Source: Bradyrhizobium genosp. SA-3
GTDB taxonomy: Bacteria; Pseudomonadota; Alphaproteobacteria; Rhizobiales; Xanthobacteraceae
Length of the DNA stretch: 64,000 nucleotides
Direction of reading: 5' to 3'
NCBI RefSeq assembly: GCF_004212635.1
Contig: NZ_PSRT01000001.1
Coordinates: 62,001-126,000 of the forward strand
This document shows, in pieces, positions 19,078 to 27,168 of this stretch (positions are counted from its first letter, which is position 1; each line of letters starts with the position of its first letter). A program made the position numbers and the translations under genes. Below the pieces are notes generated by a model. It ran no database searches. It worked only from the letters and a program-made list of their open reading frames with translations, and was not told where the DNA came from.

Positions 19078-19409
19078 CCGTTCCTCCCAATATGCGCGTC
19101 TTTTGACGCTGCGGAACAACACTCCGCCCGAATGCAAAACGCGTCAATACGAAAGTCGCGAATGCGACGCCAACATGTTGAACGCCGGAGCCCAGTCACC
19201 TGACGGAAACCTGACAACCCGCTCTCACTTGTGCGCAGACGCTGGAGAATTCCGTGACGCGAAGCGGCCCGGACGGAAGCGGCTAGGCTGGCGTGGCCAG
19301 GTTTCGTAAGTTGTAGCGCGCGCTGGTTGTAGTTTCCGACTTGAACCGGGGCTCGCTTATGGACTTATGTCGGTTCGATCCGCTCGAACCGAGTTCTCAG
19401 GAGGTTTCG
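19078..19409. promoter_or_regulatory. Divergent promoter spacer between the alcohol dehydrogenase and lanM
   Basis: This 332-base region must contain the leader and promoter of both genes. GTTGTAG occurs twice (19310-19316 and 19326-19332), 16 bases apart, before the lanM side. No consensus sigma-70 site is certain. Shared control by lanthanide availability is plausible but not visible. Confidence 0.3.
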
Positions 19410-19802
19410 ATGAGGTCACGTCGCTCAATTGCGTTTGCGCTCACGATCGCGTTGCTGTCCGGTCCGGCCCTCGCGGCATCCGGCAACGCGGTCAAGATGT
19501 TCGATACCGACAATGACGGCACGCTCGATCTCGCCGAGGTGAAGAAGGCGGCCAGCGCATTGTTCGCCAAGCTCGACCCCGATCACGACGGCACGCTCGA
19601 TGCACGCGAGTTGCGCGGGCGGTTGTCGGCGAAAGAGCTCGCCGCCGCCGATCCCGATCGTGACGGGACGCTTACGCTCGACGAATACCTGTCCGTGGTG
19701 GAGCAGCGCTTCAACGCGGCCAATCCGGACAAGGACGGCACGCTCGATGCAAAAGAGCTGAACGCGCGGGCCGGCCGCGCGCTGCTGCGGCTGCTGCGCT
19801 GA
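19410..19802 (+). CDS. lanM: Lanmodulin-like four-EF-hand lanthanide-binding protein
   Basis: This 130-residue protein has a signal peptide ending ALAA (about residue 23) and four EF-hand loops: D32-E43, D56-E67, D81-E92 and N105-E116. Loops 2 to 4 have Pro at position 2 (DPD or NPD), the hallmark of lanmodulin, and loops 2 and 3 are separated by only 13 residues as in lanmodulin. The first residue of loop 4 is Asn, and the C-terminus AGRALLRLLR also matches that family. Differences are Thr at position 2 of loop 1 and Thr instead of Asp at position 9 of loop 3 (T89), which may weaken that site. It should buffer or shuttle lanthanide in the periplasm. AGGAGG precedes the ATG at 19410. Confidence 0.9.
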   Translation: MRSRRSIAFALTIALLSGPALAASGNAVKMFDTDNDGTLDLAEVKKAASALFAKLDPDHDGTLDARELRGRLSAKELAAADPDRDGTLTLDEYLSVVEQRFNAANPDKDGTLDAKELNARAGRALLRLLR

Positions 19803-19942
19803 GCGCGTACGCCCGGAACGGACGTGGCGCGGCATTGCGATTAATTCCGCTCCGACACTCGGAACATCGGGCTGCCGGGCCTGTTCTCCCCGAAATGGCC
19901 TGCCTGGCGTTGTGGGGCTGCGCGGCGGGAGGAGAGGAGATC

Positions 19943-20278
19943 ATGCAGATGAACACCAAACGATCCGTTCTTGCTGCCTGCGCGATCCTGACGTTGAGCG
20001 CCGGTGTCGCCGTCGCGGGCCCCTGCAAAACCGGCAGTGCAGCCAGTGACAAGGATGCCGGGTCTGGCCCGGTCACGGTGGGCTCGGCGCAATCCCATTC
20101 ATCGAGTTCGCCGAGCGACACCAGTCAGCATCCGCCGACCAGCACGATGAATCGTGCGAGTGGCGAAACGCCGGCTTCATCCGAGGATGCGCAGCGGCAG
20201 ATGCAGAGTGAACCGACGGCGGCTCAGCAGGCCGAAGGTGCCAAGCCGAATCCGGCAATGGCCGACAAGGACTGCTGA
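19943..20278 (+). CDS. Small secreted Ser/Pro/Gln-rich protein, function unknown
   Basis: The 111-residue product has a signal peptide ending GVAVA, then GPCKTGSAASDKDAGSGP, a Ser-rich middle and a final Cys (ADKDC). The CKTG..DKDAGSGP opening resembles small rhizobial exported proteins sometimes annotated as YjbE-like; I do not assign a function. GGAGGAGAGGAG gives a strong ribosome-binding site. It lies between lanM and pqqA on the same strand. Confidence 0.65.
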   Translation: MQMNTKRSVLAACAILTLSAGVAVAGPCKTGSAASDKDAGSGPVTVGSAQSHSSSSPSDTSQHPPTSTMNRASGETPASSEDAQRQMQSEPTAAQQAEGAKPNPAMADKDC

Positions 20279-20506
20279 CGACGCGGCGCTGGTCGTGCCG
20301 ATTCGAGGCACGGTGTGTCGCGCAAGGTGATGTCCTCCAGGTCTGTGCTTGACCAAGAGGGAACTGGCTTTGCCCGAGAGAGAAATGCAGCCGCGAAGAA
20401 TCGACACAGACGCGTTCGGCATTCGAATCGGCGCTTGAACTATAGGGGACCGAGCCCTAGGTTTTGCCCCGCGCGATGTCGCGCTCAATACCTTGGGAGA
20501 CCCCGA

Positions 20507-20587
20507 ATGGCTTGGAAAGCTCCGAAGATCGTGGAAGTGCCGGTCGGCATGGAAATCAACATGTACGCCTGCGCTTCGCGCAAGTAA
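20507..20587 (+). CDS. pqqA: PqqA, precursor peptide of pyrroloquinoline quinone
   Basis: A 26-codon gene encodes MAWKAPKIVEVPVGMEINMY plus a short tail, ACASRK. Glu16 and Tyr20, spaced E-x3-Y, are the two residues cross-linked by PqqE to build PQQ. The peptide is close to canonical rhizobial PqqA. GGGAGA lies 7-12 bases upstream. No pqqB, C, D or E follows; an outer-membrane-like gene comes next. It must therefore rely on biosynthesis genes outside the window, and may be a second or solitary copy that raises precursor supply near the PQQ enzymes. Confidence 0.93.
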   Translation: MAWKAPKIVEVPVGMEINMYACASRK

Positions 20588-20597
20588 GACTAACGAC

Positions 20598-20639
20598 CTG
20601 CCGCGGCTTCGATGGCAAACGCCGTCGAAGCCGTGGCAG
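20598..20639 (+). terminator. Long hairpin after pqqA
   Basis: CTGCCGCGGCTTCGATGGC (20598-20616) pairs with GCCGTCGAAGCCGTGGCAG (20621-20639) with two mismatches and an AAAC loop. It starts 10 bases after the pqqA stop. A long T-run is lacking, so it may be a transcript-stabilising end as well as a terminator. Confidence 0.65.
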
Positions 20640-20835
20640 TGTCGGATCCTCGCCCGCCGTAGGCATTACGCGGTGTGGTTGACGCGCTTTGCCATAGATG
20701 CAAAGCCACACACGAGCAGCGCTTCACTGCTCTCCCCATCAAAATCTCGACCATGCTCCGCGGCGGTGTGTTACGATGACGCCGGGTCAGCGCTGCTGCC
20801 GCATCAAAGCGCGGGGGGCGCCTTTAGGGCACGGG

Positions 20836-21705
20836 ATGCGCGGCGGAGCTCGCAAATTTTGGCTGATGATTGCGTGCGCGGGCGTGCTGGCACCGGCTTC
20901 TGCGTACGCCGAGGAGGGCTTCGATACCGAGCACATCTTCGGCTTCATCATCGGCACCGATGTCGGCACTGTCGGCGAGCGCGAATTCCAGAGCGAGACG
21001 ACGGGACGATTCGGTAAGGGCGGGGGGAGCTATCGCGCGCTCGCGCAGGAGGTCGAGATCGAGGTGGTGCCGCTGCCGAACTTCCGCATCGAGGTCGGCG
21101 GCACCGCCAGCTTGCACGACATCACCGGCGTCCCCGACATCGACGATCGTCGCCAGTTCAACTTCCAGGGCGCCTCGCTCGACCTGCGCTATCGCCTGCT
21201 CGACCGCGAGCACGCGCCGTTCGGCCTGACTGTCGCTGCCGAGCTCCATGGCGAACGCATCGACGAGACCAGCGGCGCGAAGGGACGGATGTACGGCACC
21301 GATTTCACGCTCGCGTTCGACCGCGAGCTCGTGCCGAACTTCGCCATCGTTGCGCTCAATCTGATCTATCAGCCGGAATGGGCGCGCTTCGAGGTGGCGG
21401 GACTCTCCGAGAAGAGCTCGACGATCGGGGCGGCGTTCGCCGGCATGGTGCGGGTGCGGCCCAATGTGCTGCTCGGCGGGGAGATGCGCTACTTCCGGCA
21501 ATACGAAGGCATCGGCCCCGGCGAGTTTTCGGGCCAAGCCCTCTTCGTCGGCCCGACCGCCTACTTCCAGCTCTCCGAGCGCTCGCGCCTGACCTTGAGC
21601 TGGAGCATGCAGGCCTGGGGACGTCCGGCCGGGTCATCCGCCAATCTCGACCTCGTCAATTTCGAGCGCCACCAGGCGAGGGTTGTGTTCGGGGTCAACT
21701 TTTAG
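20836..21705 (+). CDS. Predicted outer-membrane beta-barrel protein
   Basis: The 289-residue product has a signal peptide ending PASAYAEE and then alternating amphipathic strands with many aromatic residues, finishing in VVFGVNF with a terminal Phe, as outer-membrane barrels usually do. No named family is recognised. The start at ATG 20836 puts the signal peptide at the N-terminus; the frame is open upstream to 20698 but has no such signal. Its position between pqqA and quinoprotein accessory genes suggests a possible channel for substrate or metal. That is speculative. Confidence 0.65.
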   Translation: MRGGARKFWLMIACAGVLAPASAYAEEGFDTEHIFGFIIGTDVGTVGEREFQSETTGRFGKGGGSYRALAQEVEIEVVPLPNFRIEVGGTASLHDITGVPDIDDRRQFNFQGASLDLRYRLLDREHAPFGLTVAAELHGERIDETSGAKGRMYGTDFTLAFDRELVPNFAIVALNLIYQPEWARFEVAGLSEKSSTIGAAFAGMVRVRPNVLLGGEMRYFRQYEGIGPGEFSGQALFVGPTAYFQLSERSRLTLSWSMQAWGRPAGSSANLDLVNFERHQARVVFGVNF

Positions 21706-21824
21706 GGCGCAAGTGCGCAAGGGAACGAAAACACTTCAATTTCAGCCCCGGTTTGAAACTTCCCGCTCCTTGGAACGTATCCTTTCGTGCTAATCTCCAT
21801 CGCCTTTTGCGACAGGATCCCGGC

Positions 21825-22034
21825 ATGAACCCGATTGACCTGGTGGTGACTGTGTGTGCGGTGCTCTCGCCTGCGACCTGCGAGGAGCAGCATCTGGTGT
21901 TCAACTATTCCGGGTCGCCGCGGCAATGTGCGATGGCTGCGCCGCCCTATATCGCGCAATGGGTGGGCGAGCATCCGAAGTGGCATGCGGTGCGGTGGCG
22001 CTGCGAATATCCGCACCCGAACGACAAGGCGTGA
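21825..22034 (+). CDS. Small cysteine-containing hypothetical protein
   Basis: A 69-residue product with a hydrophobic N-terminus (NPIDLVVTVCAVLSPATC) and four cysteines, spaced so that two disulfides are possible in the periplasm. It also has a HPKWHAVRWRCEYPH C-terminal block. Related short proteins are common in rhizobia without known function. Spacing to the previous gene is 119 bases. Confidence 0.6.
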   Translation: MNPIDLVVTVCAVLSPATCEEQHLVFNYSGSPRQCAMAAPPYIAQWVGEHPKWHAVRWRCEYPHPNDKA

Positions 22035-22056
22035 GCCGCGAGGGTCTATTCGCCGG

Positions 22057-22404
22057 CTACTTGGTGCAGTCCTTCAGATCCTTGTCGGCGATCGAGAACA
22101 CCGCATCCGCCCTGATCTCGATGTCGCGGACGATGCATTGGCGTGAATTGGGGTAGCTGACCTTGGCATCATAGCGGCCCGGCTCGACGCCGGTGATGCG
22201 CAGCCGCTCGTCGTGGTCGACCTCCTTGTCCTTGTCGTTCAAGCATTGGTTCGGACCCCAGTCGGTCCTGCCGGCGGGAGCGAGCTGGAAGCCGGAGATC
22301 GTCTCTGTCGTCAGATTCCAGAGCCGGATGCCCTTGCCCTTGGCCTGTGCGGCGGCTTCGCCGGCAAGCGTCAACAACGCGATCAAAGCTAGAACCCAAC
22401 GCAT
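22057..22404 (-). CDS. Secreted hypothetical protein, likely cotranscribed with pentapeptide-repeat gene
   Basis: The 115-residue protein has a signal peptide ending GEAAAQ and a compact beta-rich body (IRLWNLTTETISGFQLAPAG, LRITGVEPGRYDAKVSY) with two late Cys. GGGAGG lies upstream of the ATG at 22404. The upstream pentapeptide-repeat gene ends 27 bases before this start, so one operon is likely. No catalytic motif is seen. Confidence 0.65.
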   Translation of the reverse strand: MRWVLALIALLTLAGEAAAQAKGKGIRLWNLTTETISGFQLAPAGRTDWGPNQCLNDKDKEVDHDERLRITGVEPGRYDAKVSYPNSRQCIVRDIEIRADAVFSIADKDLKDCTK

Positions 22405-22430
22405 CAGCCAGTCCTCCCAAAGGCGGGCCG

Positions 22431-23237
22431 TCATTCCCTGATCAGGCGCTCGCGGTTCTTTGCCTTGTCGAAATTTTTGGCGCGGTCAAGGCCGTTCGGT
22501 GCGATCAGCTTCGCCGAGACGAGATCGGCGCCGTCGAAATCGGCGTCGATGACGATGGCGCCGGTCAGATCGGCTCCGCCGAGTTCGGCGTTTTTCAGTG
22601 ATGCACCGCTCAGGTCGGCGCCCCTGAGGGCCGCGAATTGGAGGTCGACGCGCGACAAATCGGCGTTGCGCGCATTCAGTCGTTCCAGATTGGCGGATCT
22701 GAGCACCGCGCGCATCAGCCCCATCGACTGGTTGCGCATGTCGGCGCCGAGCTTCGCGTCCGCGATCGAGGCGCCGACCATGCTTGCGCCGGTGAGATCG
22801 GCAGCGATGCGTGCTCCCGACAGGTTCGCGCCGTCGAGACGCGCGCGGGCCATTTGCGACGCGAACAGATTGGCGCCCTTCAGGCTTGCGCCGGTAAGAT
22901 CCGCATCCAGCAGCCACGCCTGATCGAGGATTGCACGGTCAAGCTTGGCGTCTCGGAGTATTGTCTTGTTGAGCCGCGCGGCGCGGAGAACCGCGTTGGA
23001 CAGGTCCAGCCCCGAGAGATCGAGGCCCGACAGGCGTTTGCCGGTGAAATCGGCAGGCTGCGCGGCGCTCGCTTTGGCCAGCACGGCCTCGACCTCTGGC
23101 CTGGTCATTTCGGCCGAGACCATCGCGGGGGAGGTGAGGTCGACGTCACGCATCATGTCCTGCGCGCCCGCCGGGATCGTGACGAGTGCAAGACCAAGCA
23201 TTGCAAGCGTTGAGAGGGCGACCGTCCGCGTCATCAT
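22431..23237 (-). CDS. Secreted pentapeptide-repeat protein
   Basis: This 268-residue protein has a signal peptide ending IPAGAQ. From about residue 65 onward it has tandem A(D/N)LxG-type repeats, for example LSGLDLSGLDLSNAVL and LTGASLKGANL, which fold into a right-handed quadrilateral beta-helix. Export of such a protein is notable because many family members are cytoplasmic. Its role is unknown. It lies just downstream of a NitT/TauT-like ABC transporter operon (45-base gap) and could be part of it. ATG 23237 or 23234 may be the start. Confidence 0.8.
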   Translation of the reverse strand: MMTRTVALSTLAMLGLALVTIPAGAQDMMRDVDLTSPAMVSAEMTRPEVEAVLAKASAAQPADFTGKRLSGLDLSGLDLSNAVLRAARLNKTILRDAKLDRAILDQAWLLDADLTGASLKGANLFASQMARARLDGANLSGARIAADLTGASMVGASIADAKLGADMRNQSMGLMRAVLRSANLERLNARNADLSRVDLQFAALRGADLSGASLKNAELGGADLTGAIVIDADFDGADLVSAKLIAPNGLDRAKNFDKAKNRERLIRE

Positions 23238-23281
23238 CAACTCCGCCGCCGGCCAATCTAGCACATCCGCCAAGCGACCGG

Positions 23282-24010
23282 CTATGAGATATCTCGCTCG
23301 GCGCGGTCGCCTTGAGTTCGTTGGGCGAGGCCGGCCTTGATCGCCGCAATCTCGGCTTCGCCGCGAGTGTCGCGCGGGATGTCGATAGGTACCTCTGCCA
23401 CGATCCGCGTTGGCCGGGCCGACAGGAAGAACAGCCGATCGCCCAGGTGCACTGCATCGTCCAGGCTATGTGTCACCAAAAGCGTCATCACTGGCCGGCT
23501 CGCGACGAGCGTCGCAATCTCATCCCGCAGGCGTCCAGCGAGAGCGTCATCGAGCGATGCCAGCGGCTCGTCAAGCACCAAAATATCCGGCTCGACGGCA
23601 AAGGCGCGGGCCAGCGCGACGCGCCGGGCAAGCCCCAGCGACAATTCGCCGGGGAAATGGCTGCGATGTGCCTCCAGCTCTAGGATTTTGAACAGCTCCG
23701 ACAGCTTGGCGTCGCTGACATCGGGTGCAGCGAGCCGCACATTCTGCTCGACCGAACGCCACGGCAGCAGCCGCGGCTCCTGGAATACCATGCCGATCCG
23801 CGCCTGCGGCGGCCGTTCGATCCGCCCCTGAAACTCGTGATCGAGCCCCAGGATGATGCGCAGCATCGTGCTCTTGCCACAGCCGGAGGGGCCGATCAGC
23901 ACGCCGACCTCGCCGGACTGAAGCGTGAACTTGACCGGCGCCAGCACCTCGTGCGTTCCGCCGGCGGCACTTTTGAACGTCTTGCCTGTGATCTCGACCT
24001 CAAGCCGCAC
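23282..24010 (-). CDS. ABC transporter ATP-binding protein, NitT/TauT (SsuB) type
   Basis: The 242-residue ATPase has Walker A GPSGCGKST, Q-loop VFQEPRLLPW, a degenerate signature LSLGLARRVALARA, Walker B ILVLDEPLASLDD and the switch His in LLVTHSLDDAVHLGD. The start is a GTG at 24010 that overlaps the permease gene's end by 11 bases. It would power uptake of a small organic ion bound by the third gene of the set. The signature Gly-Gly-Gln is replaced by Gly-Leu-Ala, an unusual form worth noting. Confidence 0.88.
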   Translation of the reverse strand: MRLEVEITGKTFKSAAGGTHEVLAPVKFTLQSGEVGVLIGPSGCGKSTMLRIILGLDHEFQGRIERPPQARIGMVFQEPRLLPWRSVEQNVRLAAPDVSDAKLSELFKILELEAHRSHFPGELSLGLARRVALARAFAVEPDILVLDEPLASLDDALAGRLRDEIATLVASRPVMTLLVTHSLDDAVHLGDRLFFLSARPTRIVAEVPIDIPRDTRGEAEIAAIKAGLAQRTQGDRAERDIS

Positions 24011-24737
24011 GGGGCCGCCACCGTGTTGCGCGGGCTTCGAACGGCTGCACCAGCAAGGTTTCGATGACGAGCACGACTGCGGCGAAGGTCAGCGAATAGG
24101 CGAGCAGCCGCGGCGTGTCGAACAGCTGGAAGGCGACACCGATCTCGAAGCCGACGCCGTTCGGACGGCCCAGCAGCTCGGCGACCAGCACGATCTTCCA
24201 TACCAGCGACAATCCGGAGCGCGCGGAGGCTGCGATATAGGGCGCAAGCTGCGGCAGCACGACGTGGCGGAAGGCGCGCCAGCGCGGCATCGCAAACACG
24301 CTCGCCATCTCGTCGAGCGAGCGGTCGAGCGCGCGGGCGCCCTCGCGCAAGGTGACGATGGCGGTCGGCAGCTTGTTGATGGCGATTGCTGCGATCGCAG
24401 CGGCCTCGGTGAGGCCAGCCCAGATATAGGCCAGCACGATCACGACCAAGGCGGGTAAATTGAGCAGCAGGATCAGCCAGGGATCGCCGAGCCGGTCGGC
24501 AAGCTTCACCCGTCCCATCAGATAGCCGATGGCGCTGCCGAGCGACATCGCCAGCACGAAGGCGAGGGTGACGCGCGCCAGCGTGGCGCCGAGATGCAGG
24601 AACAACGCGCCGCTCGCGGCCTCCGCGATCATCACCTGGAGCACGGCGGGCGGGGAGGGCAGCTTTGCGCCGCCGGCGAACAGCGCGGCGATCCACCAGA
24701 CTGCGAGGAATAGGACAAAGGAGAGAAGACGCAGCAC
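24000..24737 (-). CDS. ABC transporter permease, NitT/TauT type
   Basis: The 245-residue membrane protein has about six hydrophobic segments and a binding-protein-dependent permease EAA loop around EMASVFAMPRWRAFRHVVLPQLAPYI. The start is a GTG at 24737, preceded by GGAGACTGAG; the stop of the binding-protein gene lies one base away. This tight packing with the ATPase and binding protein shows a three-gene importer. Confidence 0.88.
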   Translation of the reverse strand: MLRLLSFVLFLAVWWIAALFAGGAKLPSPPAVLQVMIAEAASGALFLHLGATLARVTLAFVLAMSLGSAIGYLMGRVKLADRLGDPWLILLLNLPALVVIVLAYIWAGLTEAAAIAAIAINKLPTAIVTLREGARALDRSLDEMASVFAMPRWRAFRHVVLPQLAPYIAASARSGLSLVWKIVLVAELLGRPNGVGFEIGVAFQLFDTPRLLAYSLTFAAVVLVIETLLVQPFEARATRWRPRAA

Positions 24738-24738
24738 C

Positions 24739-25737
24739 TCAGTCTCCGGGGACCGCGTGATAGAAGGTGCCGGGATCGAGCTCGGCCGCCGGCCCGACGA
24801 GGTCGCGGCCACCGGTCTCGGCGAGCACGCGGTAGAGCACGCGCGCATCCGCCTCCTCGTCGGCAATGCTCCGGCGCGGGATGCCGTCGCGATAGCGGTC
24901 GCGATAGGTCTTGAGCATGGCCGGATCGATGGTGCCGGTAAGCGGTGCGATCTTGTCCCAGGCCGCGTCCGAGGTCACCAGCAGCTCTTTGGCCTTGCGG
25001 GTCATCGCGATGAAGCGCGCCACGGCGTCACGATGGCTTGCCGCCCAACTCTCGTCGAAGACATAGCCGACCGCGGCGACCGCGCCCTTGGCGCCGAGTT
25101 TTGGCAGGATGTCCTCGATGCCGGCGAGGCGGCGAAAGCCCTTGGCCTCGAGCTGCGCGCAGAAATTCCAGAAGTTGAGGCTCGCATCCATCTCGCCGTC
25201 GAGCGCCTTGGCGGCGATCAGGGGTGGGGCGCCATAGACGATGGTCGCCGCAGACTTCAGGTCGATACCGTCCTGCTTCATGCGAGCCTGGAGCAGCAGC
25301 CAGCTCTTATCGATCGCTCCGCCGGCGACGGCGAGCTTGCGTCCCCTGAGGTCGGCGAGCGTCTTGATTGGCGAAGCCGCCGGCACCATCACCGCGCCGA
25401 GCGCGCTGGAATAGGGATAGAAGGTGAGCTTGGCGCCGAGCGCGCGCTCGCGCGACACCCACAACCAGTCCGACAGGATGATGTCGGCGCTGCCTGCGCG
25501 CATCGCGATCTTGCCCGCTTCCGTGCTCGCGAGCTCGTTGACCTCCAGCGACAAATCGGCCTGCTTGTCCAGACCGCTCGCGCGGATCGCGGCCAGCTCC
25601 CAGGAGAATGTTCCGGTTTTCTGCACCGCAAGGCGGATGGTCTCCGCGGCGCGGCCGGGTGCGGCTAGCGTCAACGCCAGCGTCACCGCGAGCGCCAATG
25701 TTCGACCAAGTACCTTTATCGCACCAAGTGCTCTCAT
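24739..25737 (-). CDS. ABC transporter substrate-binding protein, NitT/TauT type
   Basis: The 332-residue periplasmic protein has a signal peptide ending APGRAAE. Its fold resembles SsuA/ThiY-type binding proteins (ETIRLAVQKTGTFSWELAAI, LADLRGRKLAVAGGAIDKSW, MDASLNFWNFCAQLEAKGFRRL). The ligand is unknown. It sits within quinoprotein accessory genes and divergently from a small secreted protein, which hints that the transported compound may be linked to alcohol oxidation. I start at the ATG at 25737, which gives a normal signal peptide; an upstream ATG at 25788 leaves only 36 bases to the divergent gene. Confidence 0.85.
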   Translation of the reverse strand: MRALGAIKVLGRTLALAVTLALTLAAPGRAAETIRLAVQKTGTFSWELAAIRASGLDKQADLSLEVNELASTEAGKIAMRAGSADIILSDWLWVSRERALGAKLTFYPYSSALGAVMVPAASPIKTLADLRGRKLAVAGGAIDKSWLLLQARMKQDGIDLKSAATIVYGAPPLIAAKALDGEMDASLNFWNFCAQLEAKGFRRLAGIEDILPKLGAKGAVAAVGYVFDESWAASHRDAVARFIAMTRKAKELLVTSDAAWDKIAPLTGTIDPAMLKTYRDRYRDGIPRRSIADEEADARVLYRVLAETGGRDLVGPAAELDPGTFYHAVPGD

Positions 25738-25824
25738 CACCTTATGAGCCGTTTCCTCTGACGGAGTGCTTTTCAGGACAATACGCATAGCATAGCTTTG
25801 GTCGCAACCACCGGGAGGATACGC

Positions 25825-26184
25825 ATGAAACTGGCGGGACAGCTACGACCGATTGTCGCCGCAATGGCGGTATTGGCGGCGACCGCATGTGGGGCGCAGG
25901 CCGAGGACGCCAATGATTATCCGACGTCGGCACGCGCCGAGTACGTCTACGGCTGCATGAAGGCCAATGGCGAGACGCGGTCTACGATCGAGCAATGTTC
26001 CTGCTCGATCGACGTGGTCGCCTCGATCGTGCCCTATGCGCGCTACGTCACCGCGGAGACCGCGCTCAGCATGTCCCAGGTGCGCGGTAATCTCGGCGTC
26101 CAGTTCCGCACCTCGGAGCAGGCGAATTCGGCCGTGAATGATTTGAGGCGCGCGCAGGCGGAAGCCGAGGTGAGGTGTTTCTAG
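25825..26184 (+). CDS. Small secreted Cys-containing protein in the quinoprotein island
   Basis: The 119-residue product has a signal peptide ending CGAQAED and three mature-region cysteines, two in QCSCSID, followed by a helical C-terminus ending in RCF. GGGAGGA precedes the ATG. It is divergent from the NitT/TauT-like operon, 87 bases from that operon's chosen start. The family is not recognised; similar short exported proteins occur near PQQ dehydrogenases. Confidence 0.65.
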   Translation: MKLAGQLRPIVAAMAVLAATACGAQAEDANDYPTSARAEYVYGCMKANGETRSTIEQCSCSIDVVASIVPYARYVTAETALSMSQVRGNLGVQFRTSEQANSAVNDLRRAQAEAEVRCF

Positions 26185-26212
26185 CTGCCTCACGCTTTGT
26201 ACTCAACGTATC

Positions 26213-26298
26213 CGTCATGCCCGGGCTTGTCCCGGGCATCCACGTTCTTATGGTCGGCGCGAAGTTCGTGGATGGCCGGGACGAGCCCGGCCATGACG
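26213..26298. repeat. Bradyrhizobial palindromic repeat (CGTCATGCCCGGG type)
   Basis: An imperfect 86-base palindrome: CGTCATGCCCGGGCTTGTCC at the left is mirrored by GGACGAGCCCGGCCATGACG at the right, with CCACG and CGTGG inside. It sits between converging genes, where it may also act as a transcript end. Confidence 0.8.
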
Positions 26299-26308
26299 TC
26301 CGAGGGAC

Positions 26309-27127
26309 TTAAGTCCCCGGCTTCTCCACGTCCCATTCATTGCGGAACACGTGCCCATCGGTGTCCTTTGCCTCCGCGCGGAAGCGCTTGGCGCCGTTGG
26401 AGACGTAGGTGAAGCGCAGATTGGGATCTTCCGAGATCGAGATACCGCCTTCCATCGACAGCACGGGGCTGTCGTCCTGCGTCAGCTTGAGCTGGTTGAT
26501 GAAGAAGGCCGGGATATAGAGCTGCGTGACCTGGTCCATCTGCAGGCCGGAATTGTTGGGATGGCCGATCATGATCTGCGCCTCGCGCACGCGGCTCGCC
26601 GGCGCCTCCTCGCGTGCGAATTGCCGGTAGCGCATCTGGCCGAGCCGGTTCCTGGCTTCCTCGATGTTCTTGCCCGCCGGTGCCGAGCAGCCGCCGGAGG
26701 CCTTCACATAGACCTTCGAGACATAGAGCTGGCCGTCGCTGAGCTCGGCCACCGCATGCACGTCGGTGTAGTTGTTGACGCGCACGCGCGTCGAGATCTC
26801 CGTGACATTGGCATCCGGCCCGAGCTCGAACTTCGCGGCCATCGGCGCCGGGTTGCGGTCGATCACCAGCGTGATCGAACGGATGCGGCGCGCATCGCCG
26901 GGCGACAGCTTGCTGCGCAACGTCACCGGCACGATGGCCGCGTCCTCGGCGCGATAGGGCATCTCGATGCCGATCACGGCGCTGCCGTCGTTCATCGGAC
27001 GGCTATTGAAGATGTCCTGCACCAGGCCCGGCCAGGGATCATAGGCCTCTTCCGCCTGCGCCGGCACGGCGAAGGCGATGCCGAGCAGTATGGCGGTCAA
27101 GGTCAGGCGGCGAGTGCATGCCATCAT
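26309..27127 (-). CDS. Quinoprotein dehydrogenase-associated SoxYZ-like carrier
   Basis: The 272-residue exported protein looks like a fusion of SoxY-like and SoxZ-like parts. After the signal peptide (VPAQAEE) comes a SoxY-like immunoglobulin-type domain with the key Cys in KASGGCSAPAG (about residue 150), then a SoxZ-like domain containing IMIGHPNNSGLQMDQVT and ending RNEWDVEKPG. In SoxYZ the Cys carries sulfur intermediates. In quinoprotein loci the cargo is unknown, but a redox or thiol relay is proposed. A partner metallo-hydrolase gene lies 41 bases upstream, forming a two-gene unit. Confidence 0.85.
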   Translation of the reverse strand: MMACTRRLTLTAILLGIAFAVPAQAEEAYDPWPGLVQDIFNSRPMNDGSAVIGIEMPYRAEDAAIVPVTLRSKLSPGDARRIRSITLVIDRNPAPMAAKFELGPDANVTEISTRVRVNNYTDVHAVAELSDGQLYVSKVYVKASGGCSAPAGKNIEEARNRLGQMRYRQFAREEAPASRVREAQIMIGHPNNSGLQMDQVTQLYIPAFFINQLKLTQDDSPVLSMEGGISISEDPNLRFTYVSNGAKRFRAEAKDTDGHVFRNEWDVEKPGT

Positions 27128-27168
27128 GGTCACGGTCCTGCGGGCGTTTCGCCATCCTAGCGCGCCCG

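Noticed and set aside
17752..19203. 483-residue plus-strand open frame
   Set aside because: It is antisense to the PQQ alcohol dehydrogenase with no domain signature.
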